DNA of 53,219 bases from Propionibacteriaceae bacterium (lineage in GTDB: Bacteria > Actinomycetota > Actinomycetes > Propionibacteriales > Propionibacteriaceae): contig JAUNKK010000013.1 of the NCBI GenBank assembly GCA_030532825.1, positions 1-53,219 on the forward strand, given 5' to 3'. Position 1 is the stretch's first letter. Each line of letters starts with the position of its first letter. The notes beneath the pieces were generated by a model. The model did not search any database. It was not told where the DNA came from and saw only the letters and a list, made by a program, of their open reading frames with translations. Both the position numbers and the translations under genes were made by a program. Positions 37,601 through 46,496 of the stretch are shown here, in pieces.

Positions 37601-40600
37601 ACCGTCTACCTCATCTCCGGGATGTCCCGTCGACGCTACTCCGCGGACGATCCAGCGGACGCGATGCTCGTGCAGCGCCACACGGTGCTGCTCATGACAC
37701 GTCTCTGCCAAGCGCTCACCGCGATGCCCGATCGGGCGAGAGGGGTTCGGGTCACGATCGTGACCAACGATGTCCAGCAGCTCGGCGAGGAGACTGCATG
37801 GAATCCCTTCGCCGGCGGCCTGCTGGGCCTGACCCACGTGGCTGCCGCGGAGTTGCCTGGTGTGTTCTTCACCGCTGTGGACGTGTGCGCTGCTGATCTG
37901 TCGGGTCCCGAGCAGGTGATCGCCGTGGCCACGACTGTCTCGCAGCTCTGCCCGGACACCTCCGGCCAAGAGTTGGCACTGCGTACAGGTGTAGTGGTGC
38001 GCAAGGACCACGTCGGTGCGACCCTGCCCATGCCCCTGTCGGCGCGAGACGTGTTGGGCTTGGGAGGCAAATATTTGGTGATCGGAGGTGCCGGCGGTTT
38101 GGGGATGGCTGTGGCGCAAATGTTGGTCACCGAGTGTTCTGCGCACGTGCACTTGGTTGGCCGTCGGTCGCGTGAGGAGCTTCCTGCGGAAGTCGTATCC
38201 GCAATTGATTCGTCCCCGCAGCTGCATTACCTGCAGGGCGACGTGACGAGCGAGTCCGACATGCGACGGGCAGCGCTGTGGGCTGCGGGGCCCGATGGGC
38301 AGTTGGACGGCGTGGTACACGCTGCCTTCGTCATGGGCGACAGGGTGCTGGCCGGTCTGGACGAGGAGAGACTATTCGAGGTCCTTGCCCCGAAGATCGC
38401 GGGGTCAGTTTCCCTCTGCCGAGCCCTGTGGGACCTCGAAGTCAACCAACTCATTTTCTTCTCTTCAGCGATTTCGTTTACCGGCGCTCGCGGGCAAGGG
38501 GCCTATGCGGCAGCATCGAGTTTTATGGATGCTTACGGGCGGTACGTGGCGTCACGCTGGGGGCGCCGAGTGACGATTCTTGACTGGGGCTTCTGGGAGG
38601 AGACCGGAGCAGTGGCAACTGATGGGTACCGTGCTCGGATGGCCGAGCAGGGCGTGGTCGGACTTTCAACCGAAAAGGGCCTTGGCGCGTTCGCTACGGT
38701 GACAGGATCCCGTTTGGTTCAAGTTGCACCGTTCCAGGCTGACTCTATCCAGGAGAACCTCCACTTGGCCGATCGCAGCGACGGCTTCTGCGTGGAGGGA
38801 CTCCGTGAGGACATCCAACGACTCCAGCGAGATTCGGCGCCACTGGGTGATTCGGAGATGCTGGACGAGATGGAACAGGTTGCCAACCATGCCCTTGTGG
38901 CTCGCACCGACCTGCTCGGTATACCAATGGGGGGAGAGGATCCGGAGTCTATCGCCCAACGGCTGTCGGTCGTCAGCGCCCGGCGCCCGCTGCTGGATGC
39001 CCTGCTCGACATGTTGCTCCGACGGGGTTTTGTGGAATCTGACGGACACGGAACGCTTCGGCCCACTGCTCGCGGACAGGAATGCCGGCATGCGGCAGAA
39101 TCCATCCCCTCGATGATTTTGAGCTTGCGCGGACGCTATCCCGAGACGCAGGGCTTCTCGGAACTGATCGACCGCAGCACCTCGTCGATAATTTCGGTTC
39201 TGGGGGGCGCAATGCGGGGTAACGAGGTGCTTTTCCCCCGTGGATCTGATCATCTCGTGGCGTCGGTCTACCAAGGGAGCCGTCGCTCCGACTACTTCAA
39301 CTCAGTCGTGTACGAGGCCGTTCGCTCACTTGTCATTCGAGCAGACAGACCTCTCCGGATTGTTGAGGTCGGAGCTGGGACAGGGGGAACGACAGATCGC
39401 TTGCTCGCGGGACTGGTCGAGCATGCGGCGAAGGTGGAGCGTTACGATGTCACGGACATCTCTCCAACCCTCGTGCGGTCCGCCTCCGTGCGCTACGAGG
39501 GGCACGCCGTCTCCGTACGCACCGGCGTACTGGACATCGAGAAGCCGCCCTCGGAGCAGGGCTATGACCGTGGCAGCTACGACGTGGTGGTGGCCACCAA
39601 TGTCTTCCACGCCACTCGGGACATGGTCGCGACTCTTACCCATGCCGCAGATTTTCTTCGACCTGGCGGCGTACTGCTCGTCAACGAGGTAACTCGGGCT
39701 CGTGACTTCCTCACCCTCGTCTTTGGGCTCGCCGAGGGTTGGTGGTTAGCTCAAGATTCCCACTTGCGCATCCCCCACTCTCCGCTGCTCAGTCCCGGCG
39801 CTTGGCGTCTCGCAGCCACGCTCGCCGGCTTCGAACATGTGGAAATTGTTGGGGCGCCCGGCGATGAATCGAGCAACGAACAGATGGTTCTACTCGCTGA
39901 GAGGAACTCATGGACGAACGCGGACCAGAGCGCCGAACTGGTCGGCGTAAGCGCTCCAAGAGTGTCGGACCAAGGGGCCCTTCCTATAACTCCCCAGGGT
40001 CAAGTTCCGGCCAACCACGATCCATCCTTGGCATCGGCCCCGGACCAGAGCGCCCCGGGGACTGTCTCCGATAGTTTGGTCGACAGGCTCGGGACGGTAT
40101 ACGAGTCAGTGCTGGGCCTCCGTGGAGAGAAGATCGATCCCGACCAACGCTTGTCCGCCTACGGCTGCGACTCGGTGGCTTCCCTCGAAGTGCTGGACAG
40201 GCTTGAGCAGGACATGGGCGCCGTCCCCTCGGAGCTCGTGCTCGAGGCCACGACCTTGACCGAACTCGCGACGAAACTTTCAGCCGTGGTCACCGTGGCG
40301 GATGGTAACCGGTTCAAAGGGGCCGCGGACCGCGTGGCCGCAGTTCCATTGAAAGCACTCCCGGCTGCATGCGAAGTGCACGAGCAACACGTCGGCCGAG
40401 ATAGCGACTCTCCGTCGCGGACCTATCTGCAGGCTGGATCGCGTGAGCTGAACGCGCAACCTCCCTGTTCCGAGGTCGCCATCGTCGGGATGTCGGGCCG
40501 GTACCCGGGTGCCAAGGGCCTGGACGAGTGGTGGGACCACCTCAGGGCCGGACGGCGAAGTATCGGTGAGGTGCCACCATCCCGATGGGACCGCGCCGTG

Positions 40601-43600
40601 CTACGCGACCAGATCTCTACGCGGTGGGGCGCCTTCCTAGACGATGTCGACCACTTCGACTCGCTCCTGTTCGGAATCTCCCCCCGGGAAGCGGTGATGA
40701 TGGATCCTCAGGCGCGCCTCTTCCTGCAGAGCGTGTGGGAGCTCCTCGACAATGCTGGCTACCCGCGGAGTAGGGTCAATGCGGTCTCCCATGCCTGCCG
40801 AGGAGTCGGCGTGGGCACATTCGTCGGATCCATGTACAACCCCTACGAGCTCTTGGCGGCCGAGGAATGGGGCCGAGGACACCCTGTCTTGGCCAGCTCG
40901 GGCTCTTGGACAATCGCCAATCGTGTCTCCTTCGCCTTCGGCCTCGACGGCCCGAGCATCGCGGTGGACTCCGCTTGCTCGTCATCTGCGACAGCCATCC
41001 ACTTGGCGTGTCAAAGCCTGCGACAAGGCGAGTGCGGCATGGCTATCGTCGGTGGCGTGAATCTCATTCTCCACCCAGGCCACCACTTGGGCTTAGCCCA
41101 AGGCGGGATGCTCTCCGCAGGAGGCCGACCGCTGCCTTTCTCGAGTGCTGCCGACGGCATGGTGACTGCCGAAGGCGTTGGCGCCCTGCTGCTGCGCCCC
41201 CTAGAGGATGCCATCCGCGACGGCGACAGGATTCTCGGTTGTGTGCTCACTTCGACCTCGACGAGCAGTGGGGTACGGGAGAGCTTCTTATCCCCGCACA
41301 GTTCCACGGTGACAGAGCAGTTGCGTGCCACGCTCCGACTGGCTGGTCTGGAGCCATCCGACATCGACTATGTGGAAGCCCAAGCGATGGGATTTCCGGC
41401 CGGCGACGCTGCCGAGGCCGAGGCACTGCGCTCAGTCATCGGCGCAGCGGCCAGCACTACCTGCCGCGTCGGGACGATGAAGGGGCTCGTCGGGCACCTC
41501 GAAGCGGCTTCGGGGGTCGCGCAGGTGAGCAAAGTGCTCCTGCAGATGCGACACTCGACGATCGTGTCCTCAGTTGGAGCCTCGGATCCCTTCGGCGACG
41601 ATCCCGACCTCGGACTGCGGGTGATCACCGAGGAGGAGTCGTGGAGCGGTTCTGCAGGTCATCGACGTATCGCGCTCATTGATTCGTTCGGCGCCGGGGG
41701 AGCGAACACGCAGATCGTCATCGGGGAAGCGCCGCAGCGGCCGTTGACACCGACAACCTCCGCCAAGGTTGGCAACCTGCCGTTCCTGTTGTCGGCACGT
41801 CGATCCATTCAGCTCATTGAGGTGGCCCGGCGGCTGGTGGCCGTGGTCGGCGGGCCACGTTCGGTGGACTTGCGGCCGCAGGACGTGGCCTACACGCTCA
41901 TGGAGGGGCGGGAACCTCTCTCTCACCGCGTGGCTGTTGTGGCAGCCGATCTGGAAGAGCTGGCAACCATCTTGAGAGTGTGGCTTGAGGAACCGGACCG
42001 TGAGATCCCCGGGTTGTGGTCGAGTGCCGCACCGGAAAGGTCGTCTGCTGCTGGCAGCCCGGCAGAACGGGCAGCTGCCGTCTGGGTACGGGGCGGAACG
42101 CCACGATGGGCGAGTTTGGAAGTGGAAAGAGCCCAGTTGACGGAACTGTCGAGCTATCCCTTTGCTCCGGTGCGACACTGGTTTTCGACGACAACAGCAA
42201 GGATACCGTCACCAGATATACAGAACCCCACAGAAGAGAACGGACTCGTATCCAACAAGAACGCTGTCCCCCCGATCGCGCCCAGTGGCGAAGAATTTGA
42301 GGAGACTGGTCGTCGGAGCACGGAAGTGCGCGAAGCCCTAGCGAACGTCCTGCAGGTCGAGGCATCGGAGATCGAGGACGGTGACCCGATTAGTGACTAC
42401 GGCCTGGACTCCGTGTCGGTCGTAGCACTCATGGACCTGCTGCGCTCGAAGCACGGCGCCCAGGTCACCGCCTCCGACTTCTACGAGGTTCGGACGGTTG
42501 CAGACCTTGTGCGTCTCGTGACTAGGAGAGCAGCGGAGCCCGAACAGGCGTTGACCGAGCGACCACTCCATCCAACCGTCGCTGAACAGAATCTGCGTCA
42601 GTTGGACGCACCCGCAGACGCGGACGCAGTGGCCATCATCGGGATGTCAGCACGACTGCCTGGAGCGGCGACCGCAGATGAGTACTGGCGAGCCACCCTG
42701 GCTGGCCGGGTGGAGACTCGACCCTTCCCAGAGTGGCGTCACGGTCTGTCGTCCAAGGACGACACGACACGGATCGCCCACCGAGGAAACTTTATCGACG
42801 GGATCGACGAGTTTGACCCCGGCTTCTTCGGGATATCCCCCCGTGAGGCACGGCTGATGGATCCCCAGCACCGTCTGTTCCTGCAGACGGCATGGCACGC
42901 CGTCGAAGACGCAGGCTATGACCCTGGACAGCTGGCTGCGAGTACCACCGGCATCTTTGTCGGAGTGGCGGGAAACGAATACGGGCAGATACTCCAGTCG
43001 CTTGGCTCGGAGAATGACGGTCAGCTGGTCACGGGAAATGTCCACAGCGTCTTGGCCAATCGAGTCTCCTTTCTCTTGGACCTGCGGGGCCCCTCCGAGC
43101 CGGTAGACACCGCTTGCTCCAGCTCTCTGGTGGCCGTGCATCGCGCTGTGCGCGCCATTCGCTCGGGCGAGTGCACCATGGCCATCGCAGGTGGTGTAAA
43201 CGTTCTGTTGACCGATGCTGGCTTCGACGCGTTCGCTGCCTCAGGAATGCTATCGGAGGACGGTCGCTGCAGGACATTCGACAGCCGTGCGGATGGCTAC
43301 GTGCGGGGCGAAGGCGTTGGCGCGGTGCTCCTGAAGCCGCTCTCTGCTGCCTTGGCCGACGGCGACCACATCCGTGCGGTGATTCGCGGAACTGCCGTTG
43401 GACACGGCGGTCGTGCCACCTCTCTTAGCGCTCCGGAACCAGCCTCCCAAGCCGATGTCATCGTGCGTGCCTGGCAGGAGGCTGGTGGCCAGGAAGGACC
43501 GCAGTACGTGGAGGCGCACGGCACGGGGACCCGGCTGGGCGACCCTGTCGAAGTGTCGGGGCTGGCGATGGCGTTTGAGCAGTTGTGTGACAGCGGCTTT

Positions 43601-46450
43601 CACATCCGACGTTGCGGTCTCAGCACGGGCAAGACTGGAATCGGACATCTGGAGACGGCCGCCGGGATCGCTGGTCTCGTGCGGGCCGTTCTCGCGCTCG
43701 AGCACAGGATCATCCCTCCACTGTCCGGACTGCATCAGCCGAATGAACTCATCGACCTCACACAGACGCTCTTCGCCTTGGTGACCTCCCCCCAAGCCTG
43801 GGACGTCCCGACTGGTCCGGGCGGCCTAGCCCAGCCTCGCCGTGCCGGCGTCAGCTCTTTCGGGTTCGGTGGTGTGAACGCACACGTGGCCCTGGAGGAA
43901 GCCCCCGAAGCGCCAGCCCCGTCCAAGGGGCCCATGGGACCCTCCGATCACGTGGCGGTATTGTCAGCCAATGATGAGTTCAGCCTGCGGCACATGACTG
44001 AGGCGCTCGTTGAATGGATGGGTCCGCTGGGGCCGGGGCAGGACCTGACCCTTCGAGACGTCACATTCACGCTGCAGGATGGGCGGCCAGAGCGGCAGCA
44101 CCGACTCGCCGCGGTGGCGCAGGATGTCCCAGACCTGGTCCGCAGACTGAGCGGCTGGTTGAAGGGCGACGCCCATGAAGCGGTCTACCACGGGATTGCC
44201 GAGCCGCGGGATCGGCAGCAGGTGTCGACAAAGAGAGACGCATCCGAACTGCCCACCAGCCAGTTCCTCGCAGAGCGTTGGGTCAGAGGAGAGCTGATCG
44301 ACTGGGAAGCGGGCAGGGGAGCGCCAGGCCACAGAGTGAGGCTCCCCGGATACCCATTCGCGACGCATTCCTATTGGTTGACCCCAGAAGAGCAGAGTCG
44401 CCAAGCCCCAGTGCCGAGCGGTACCACAGTGGATCCAGTGCCCTGCCCGGACGCCTCCCCGGTTACGCCTTCGACAACCAAAGCCATCACGGTCCAGCCG
44501 GCCAGTGGAGGAATCGGGAAACGGACGGCACTGGTGCGGTCATTCCGAGGGATCGTCGCCCACCATCTCGAAACGCCTTCAGAAGTCATCGATGAGTATC
44601 AGGACCTCCGGGCTCTGGGGGTCGACTCGATCGCCGGACTGCGTATCATGCAGGCTGTCCAAGCGAAGTACGGCGAGGGCATCCCGATGCTCTCTATCAT
44701 CGAACACCCGACCATTGGGCAGTTTGTCGACAAGGTCCTGCTACCCCTCGATGAAGACAGTGCGACGCTGCGTCCGGACCCGCAGGACGACCCGATCGAG
44801 TACACCCGGTCGCACGACCAGAGTCCGGCACCGGTCTTCCGGCTCTGCGCCGGATCTCGTCCAGAGGCCCCGCCTCTGTTCTGCCTACCAGGTGAAACGG
44901 GCGAGCTCAGCTGGGCGCTTGCCCTTATCGACGAGGAGCGGGACCGCATGACCAACGCCGGAACGGTCTTCGGGATCGAGTCCTCGAGTTTCCGATCGGG
45001 AGATGGGGACTCCGGCCGCAGCTTGGCGGAACGAACATCTGAGTGTGTTCGAGCCATCAAAGCAGAAGTGGGGCAGGAACCGATCCGCCTCATGGCTGCC
45101 GGGAGAGGAGCAGTTCTCGGTATTGAGGTCGCCCGGCTGCTGTCCGACTCCGACAGCCTGATCCAGGATCTGGTGCTGGTGGAACCCCTTCTTGAACTCG
45201 AGCCGACCGGCAGCCCGGACAGTGACTGGTTTGAGGTCGCGCGCGGTTTGGGGCGTGCATGGCAAGTGGAGCTGACGAACTCGGCAGACGGCGCTTCAGC
45301 CGCGCAGCGCGAGGCGGTGGTGGCAGTACTTGCACGCGGTCGCAGTGGGATGGACGCAGAAACCGTCGAGCTCTGGCTCGAACGGTCGACTGCCGAGTGT
45401 CGAGGGCTCCGGAGCGCGCTGACCGTTTGGGATCGATCGCCTCTGGTCTATGCAGCCTCGAAGGTTTCCATCTGGGGTAACTCCGATGTCTGTGATCGCC
45501 TGATCGTCCCTCCACCGATCGAGCAGGCCGCCCCACGAACATCACTGGTGCATCCAGCGGAGTCGACGGTAAGTGTCGTACCCATCAATCGCCAAGGTGG
45601 CCAGGATGCGAGCTTCTGGTGCCACAGTCTGCTGGGCGATGTGAGTTACGCGCTCCACCTATCCAGAAACCTCGGCGTCGATCACCCGTTGTTCGGTTTG
45701 GAGCAGTTCCATCTCGATGGCAGCGCCCAGACCTATAGCCGAGTCGAGCAGCTGGCAGCCGCGCATATCGCAGCTATTCGGGAGGAGGACTCGAGCGGTC
45801 CCTACATCCTGGGCGGCTACTCGATGGGTGGGATTATCGCGTTTGAGACCGCCCGCCAACTCATCCACGCAGGTTCGCAGATCAGTTCCTTGGTGCTGAT
45901 CGATCCGATCATGCCGAACACCCCTGCGTGGCAGGCCATCGAGACGCAGAACATCGAAGGCTACGATTTCGAGCTCGTGGCCCTTGTGCTCGTTGCGAAT
46001 GCGCTAGGGGAGCGTTGGGAAGTGGAGCAGAGCATCTCGCATGAACAGCTGACAGGTCAGGATACGAGGTCCAGGATCGATGAGGTCACCCGACACCTGC
46101 GGCAGGGCTCCGCCAAGCCTCGTTCGGCAGAGGAGATCCGGAGGCTTGTCGAAGCAAATCACAGGGTTATAACGAGGAACAACGCCGCACTGGAGAACTA
46201 CGTGCCCCATGCGCTGGGCATCGATGTCCCCACCCTATTTCTGCGCGCTTCGAAGGGACAGGTTGGGCCCGACAATCCCAATCAGTTACCGATTGTCGGG
46301 CGTCTGCACGATGACCTATCCAATGGCTTTGCCGCATACGTGGGTTCGGTCTTATCTATCAAGGATGTTGACGCCGACCACTTCACGATTTGTGACCAGA
46401 AGCACATCAGTAAGGTGGCGAGCCTGATTCAAGACTTCTGGCGGTCGTGA
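32837..46450 (+). CDS. Trans-AT PKS 4: KR-ACP of module 8, modules 9-11 and tandem TE
   Basis: This 4537-aa protein ends the line. Domains: docking helices (about 10-42, RRTILQAVRDGRLSSNEAL), KR (262-465, Tyr409), ACP (Ser574), KS9 (642-1070, Cys818 in DSACSSS), DH (His1250, Asp1412/His1416), KR (1745-1945, Tyr1890), C-methyltransferase (about 2110-2380, VGAGTGGTT near 2178), ACP (Ser2446), KS10 (2545-2965, Cys2714, no HGTGT His), ACP (Ser3192), KS11 (3263-3690, Cys3427), ACP (Ser3931), a degenerate TE (about 4005-4200) and a second, intact TE (4235-4537, Ser4329, His4515). ATG codons at 32837, 32846 and 32858 are all in frame; 32837 has AAGGAG 8 bases upstream and is used here, but the 5-prime end is uncertain by 7 codons. 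Its stop at 46450 is followed after 56 bases by the monooxygenase gene. Confidence 0.94.
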   Translation: MAVMGGTMSSAAQEQGRRTILQAVRDGRLSSNEALSLLRTQARAPSAQPGMPQDLATGWFEPVWRPSPQGNLFRDDSRRVLIGGFEERPETEHAFVELPRPDLTGNEPHLESCVRSWAEALRWAPSGQNLTNTVVVLDSGRMTAEESLLCATALVRALADLNSVAEARIVWACSGADWQVRCSATAAFGQVVSLEEAGLAWTSVGIDECDSTEVTRISLSEAWLNSPGSAEVRYVNGQRLVKVVERSSAPERSPEATLRTASTWLVSGGAGGLGRLVAKELAGRWAGRLVLLGRRPMDHGISDFCQELEDLGGQACYLSADLTDPTAVTAAVHEGVRRFGPLENVLHLAGISSGGLVRGINREELLAGWAAKVAGANCLDEATREQPLDRFVMFSSSSAYLGAPGQAAYAAASRGLCEFARLRNARVRAGHGSGRSQAIVWPVWEDGGMTLEDWGRAHLTTVTGLAPLPSRAGLDALELVLSSDCVDAFPVVGDLPRFRDFLRSHLCEDGIQPAPVSIAAAPLCEVNGHVAPSRAPVGAEHAVMWLTALVEQTARFPRGSVDPDIPFDVLGIDSLMVRRLGVAMEARLGPQPTSQFYEHRTIRELAGKLAADYPEAFGSAPAQPLSGTDVRPAQESHASVREDIAIIGMAGVFPGARDVDELWDKLFAGQDLVTPVPKERWDNERWYSKRPATPGRTNGKWGGFLEGVAEFDPLFFEISPREAELLDPQERLFLQTAWHAMEDAALSPRMLRNSAEIDGEHRVGVFVGVTSGQYQLLGMEQWAKGNMVSPTSSYWSVANRVSYFLDLNGPSMTIDSACSSSLVALHEACESIHRGESLVAITGAVNLSLHPAKYVALSQSRFLSSDGRCRAFGEGGDGYVPGEGAVAFVLKPISAARRDGDPVRAVIRSTAVNHGGRTNGYTVPGPLAQGAVVARALDAASVDPASISYVEAHGTGTALGDPIEIEGLERAFGTDMVPGGCAIGSVKSNIGHLEAAAGAAGVVKCVLQMQHHTLVPTLHCEPANRNIDWEHSRFRVQRAVEPWQPVNGGTLLATVSSFGAGGTNASLVLESFEDDDEVLSPMLRGSSVVLISARTSDDLRRYARRIREHLDRKTPAPRLVDIAWTLAAGREHLPTRVALRAATNGELRSRLVWLEENGVPDAAYQLDAFEADHRAKAVADWLDGGVVDLQVLFGERCGGRRIHLPGYPFQRDSYWVGEGVPLEEANEVSQTWGEGVPVVVHPDDPVVSQHVVNGRSVVPGVAHVLAMVGAKAIGGWSVEGVRLLRPLLVDRGQSTHAVVASEPGGRVRVLSHHGDSVTVHSTGKVVLAEGLNDIGLGGVESAGTRCTLRVDPASVYAEAASHGLALGPDYQRMTGLWVSPSGDEAVATVAVPADLERDASEGSSWRPAPALDSMLHPLLALAHAESVPRVPQSIERITLYRWPAREAFVHARLRSRRHPGRSALCDVTVHDEQGLCIMVRGLLAVPVPGTTSHDGGDREVVPQTPLGKSSGTIPCLAPVWVMPGEPSAASPILGGAFVLRSEEDFGLGDALLKVHHESAPGALLTVDPADLPDPEQLLQLLVVARPGDTVYLISGMSRRRYSADDPADAMLVQRHTVLLMTRLCQALTAMPDRARGVRVTIVTNDVQQLGEETAWNPFAGGLLGLTHVAAAELPGVFFTAVDVCAADLSGPEQVIAVATTVSQLCPDTSGQELALRTGVVVRKDHVGATLPMPLSARDVLGLGGKYLVIGGAGGLGMAVAQMLVTECSAHVHLVGRRSREELPAEVVSAIDSSPQLHYLQGDVTSESDMRRAALWAAGPDGQLDGVVHAAFVMGDRVLAGLDEERLFEVLAPKIAGSVSLCRALWDLEVNQLIFFSSAISFTGARGQGAYAAASSFMDAYGRYVASRWGRRVTILDWGFWEETGAVATDGYRARMAEQGVVGLSTEKGLGAFATVTGSRLVQVAPFQADSIQENLHLADRSDGFCVEGLREDIQRLQRDSAPLGDSEMLDEMEQVANHALVARTDLLGIPMGGEDPESIAQRLSVVSARRPLLDALLDMLLRRGFVESDGHGTLRPTARGQECRHAAESIPSMILSLRGRYPETQGFSELIDRSTSSIISVLGGAMRGNEVLFPRGSDHLVASVYQGSRRSDYFNSVVYEAVRSLVIRADRPLRIVEVGAGTGGTTDRLLAGLVEHAAKVERYDVTDISPTLVRSASVRYEGHAVSVRTGVLDIEKPPSEQGYDRGSYDVVVATNVFHATRDMVATLTHAADFLRPGGVLLVNEVTRARDFLTLVFGLAEGWWLAQDSHLRIPHSPLLSPGAWRLAATLAGFEHVEIVGAPGDESSNEQMVLLAERNSWTNADQSAELVGVSAPRVSDQGALPITPQGQVPANHDPSLASAPDQSAPGTVSDSLVDRLGTVYESVLGLRGEKIDPDQRLSAYGCDSVASLEVLDRLEQDMGAVPSELVLEATTLTELATKLSAVVTVADGNRFKGAADRVAAVPLKALPAACEVHEQHVGRDSDSPSRTYLQAGSRELNAQPPCSEVAIVGMSGRYPGAKGLDEWWDHLRAGRRSIGEVPPSRWDRAVLRDQISTRWGAFLDDVDHFDSLLFGISPREAVMMDPQARLFLQSVWELLDNAGYPRSRVNAVSHACRGVGVGTFVGSMYNPYELLAAEEWGRGHPVLASSGSWTIANRVSFAFGLDGPSIAVDSACSSSATAIHLACQSLRQGECGMAIVGGVNLILHPGHHLGLAQGGMLSAGGRPLPFSSAADGMVTAEGVGALLLRPLEDAIRDGDRILGCVLTSTSTSSGVRESFLSPHSSTVTEQLRATLRLAGLEPSDIDYVEAQAMGFPAGDAAEAEALRSVIGAAASTTCRVGTMKGLVGHLEAASGVAQVSKVLLQMRHSTIVSSVGASDPFGDDPDLGLRVITEEESWSGSAGHRRIALIDSFGAGGANTQIVIGEAPQRPLTPTTSAKVGNLPFLLSARRSIQLIEVARRLVAVVGGPRSVDLRPQDVAYTLMEGREPLSHRVAVVAADLEELATILRVWLEEPDREIPGLWSSAAPERSSAAGSPAERAAAVWVRGGTPRWASLEVERAQLTELSSYPFAPVRHWFSTTTARIPSPDIQNPTEENGLVSNKNAVPPIAPSGEEFEETGRRSTEVREALANVLQVEASEIEDGDPISDYGLDSVSVVALMDLLRSKHGAQVTASDFYEVRTVADLVRLVTRRAAEPEQALTERPLHPTVAEQNLRQLDAPADADAVAIIGMSARLPGAATADEYWRATLAGRVETRPFPEWRHGLSSKDDTTRIAHRGNFIDGIDEFDPGFFGISPREARLMDPQHRLFLQTAWHAVEDAGYDPGQLAASTTGIFVGVAGNEYGQILQSLGSENDGQLVTGNVHSVLANRVSFLLDLRGPSEPVDTACSSSLVAVHRAVRAIRSGECTMAIAGGVNVLLTDAGFDAFAASGMLSEDGRCRTFDSRADGYVRGEGVGAVLLKPLSAALADGDHIRAVIRGTAVGHGGRATSLSAPEPASQADVIVRAWQEAGGQEGPQYVEAHGTGTRLGDPVEVSGLAMAFEQLCDSGFHIRRCGLSTGKTGIGHLETAAGIAGLVRAVLALEHRIIPPLSGLHQPNELIDLTQTLFALVTSPQAWDVPTGPGGLAQPRRAGVSSFGFGGVNAHVALEEAPEAPAPSKGPMGPSDHVAVLSANDEFSLRHMTEALVEWMGPLGPGQDLTLRDVTFTLQDGRPERQHRLAAVAQDVPDLVRRLSGWLKGDAHEAVYHGIAEPRDRQQVSTKRDASELPTSQFLAERWVRGELIDWEAGRGAPGHRVRLPGYPFATHSYWLTPEEQSRQAPVPSGTTVDPVPCPDASPVTPSTTKAITVQPASGGIGKRTALVRSFRGIVAHHLETPSEVIDEYQDLRALGVDSIAGLRIMQAVQAKYGEGIPMLSIIEHPTIGQFVDKVLLPLDEDSATLRPDPQDDPIEYTRSHDQSPAPVFRLCAGSRPEAPPLFCLPGETGELSWALALIDEERDRMTNAGTVFGIESSSFRSGDGDSGRSLAERTSECVRAIKAEVGQEPIRLMAAGRGAVLGIEVARLLSDSDSLIQDLVLVEPLLELEPTGSPDSDWFEVARGLGRAWQVELTNSADGASAAQREAVVAVLARGRSGMDAETVELWLERSTAECRGLRSALTVWDRSPLVYAASKVSIWGNSDVCDRLIVPPPIEQAAPRTSLVHPAESTVSVVPINRQGGQDASFWCHSLLGDVSYALHLSRNLGVDHPLFGLEQFHLDGSAQTYSRVEQLAAAHIAAIREEDSSGPYILGGYSMGGIIAFETARQLIHAGSQISSLVLIDPIMPNTPAWQAIETQNIEGYDFELVALVLVANALGERWEVEQSISHEQLTGQDTRSRIDEVTRHLRQGSAKPRSAEEIRRLVEANHRVITRNNAALENYVPHALGIDVPTLFLRASKGQVGPDNPNQLPIVGRLHDDLSNGFAAYVGSVLSIKDVDADHFTICDQKHISKVASLIQDFWRS
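34760..40276 (+). other. Module 9: KS-DH-KR-cMT-ACP
   Basis: KS9 reads DSACSSS (Cys818) with EAHGTGT and SNIGHLEAA intact. DH: HVVNGRSVVP (His1250) and DSMLH (Asp1412, His1416), the DxxxH form. KR: GGAGGLG, Tyr1890 in GAYAAAS, with an aspartate at the LDD position (MGD). The methyltransferase has a SAM motif I (VEVGAGTGG from about 2176) and FLRPGGVLLVNE further on. ACP Ser2446 in YGCDSVAS. Expected product: an alpha-methyl alkene, saturated if the PfaD enzyme acts here. Confidence 0.87.
40469..42526 (+). other. Module 10 (probably non-elongating): KS0-ACP
   Basis: KS10 keeps Cys2714 in DSACSSS and the second His (His2887 in VGHLEAAS), but HGTGT is replaced by QAMGF with Gln2849 at the His position. 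Loss of this His is the usual mark of a non-elongating KS in trans-AT lines. The linker then runs straight into an ACP (Ser3192 in YGLDSVSV). No modifying domain is present in cis, making this a candidate docking station for a trans-acting enzyme such as the monooxygenase at 46507. Confidence 0.85.
42623..46450 (+). other. Module 11 and release: KS-ACP-TE(inactive)-TE
   Basis: KS11 is intact (Cys3427, EAHGTGT, TGIGHLETAA) and is followed by ACP Ser3931 (LGVDSIAG). Two alpha/beta-hydrolase TE-like units come next. The first begins PLFCLPGETGELSWAL, but its nucleophile elbow reads AAGRGAV, with Gly4089 where Ser is needed, and the following strand has EP for DP. The second has GYSMGG (Ser4329), LIDP and DADHF (His4515) and is the likely releasing enzyme by hydrolysis or macrolactonisation. 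With no KR the last beta-keto should be kept at release. Confidence 0.85.
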
Positions 46451-46496
46451 CCTTTCGGTCCGCCCGGATCCGTCTCATGAGTTTCGTCGAACATGC

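Noticed and set aside
38041-39100. A possible cis ER domain near KR9
   Set aside because: The sequence is the KR NADPH-binding half (GGAGGLG, Tyr1890) followed by the helical N-terminal part of the methyltransferase; no ER signature was found.
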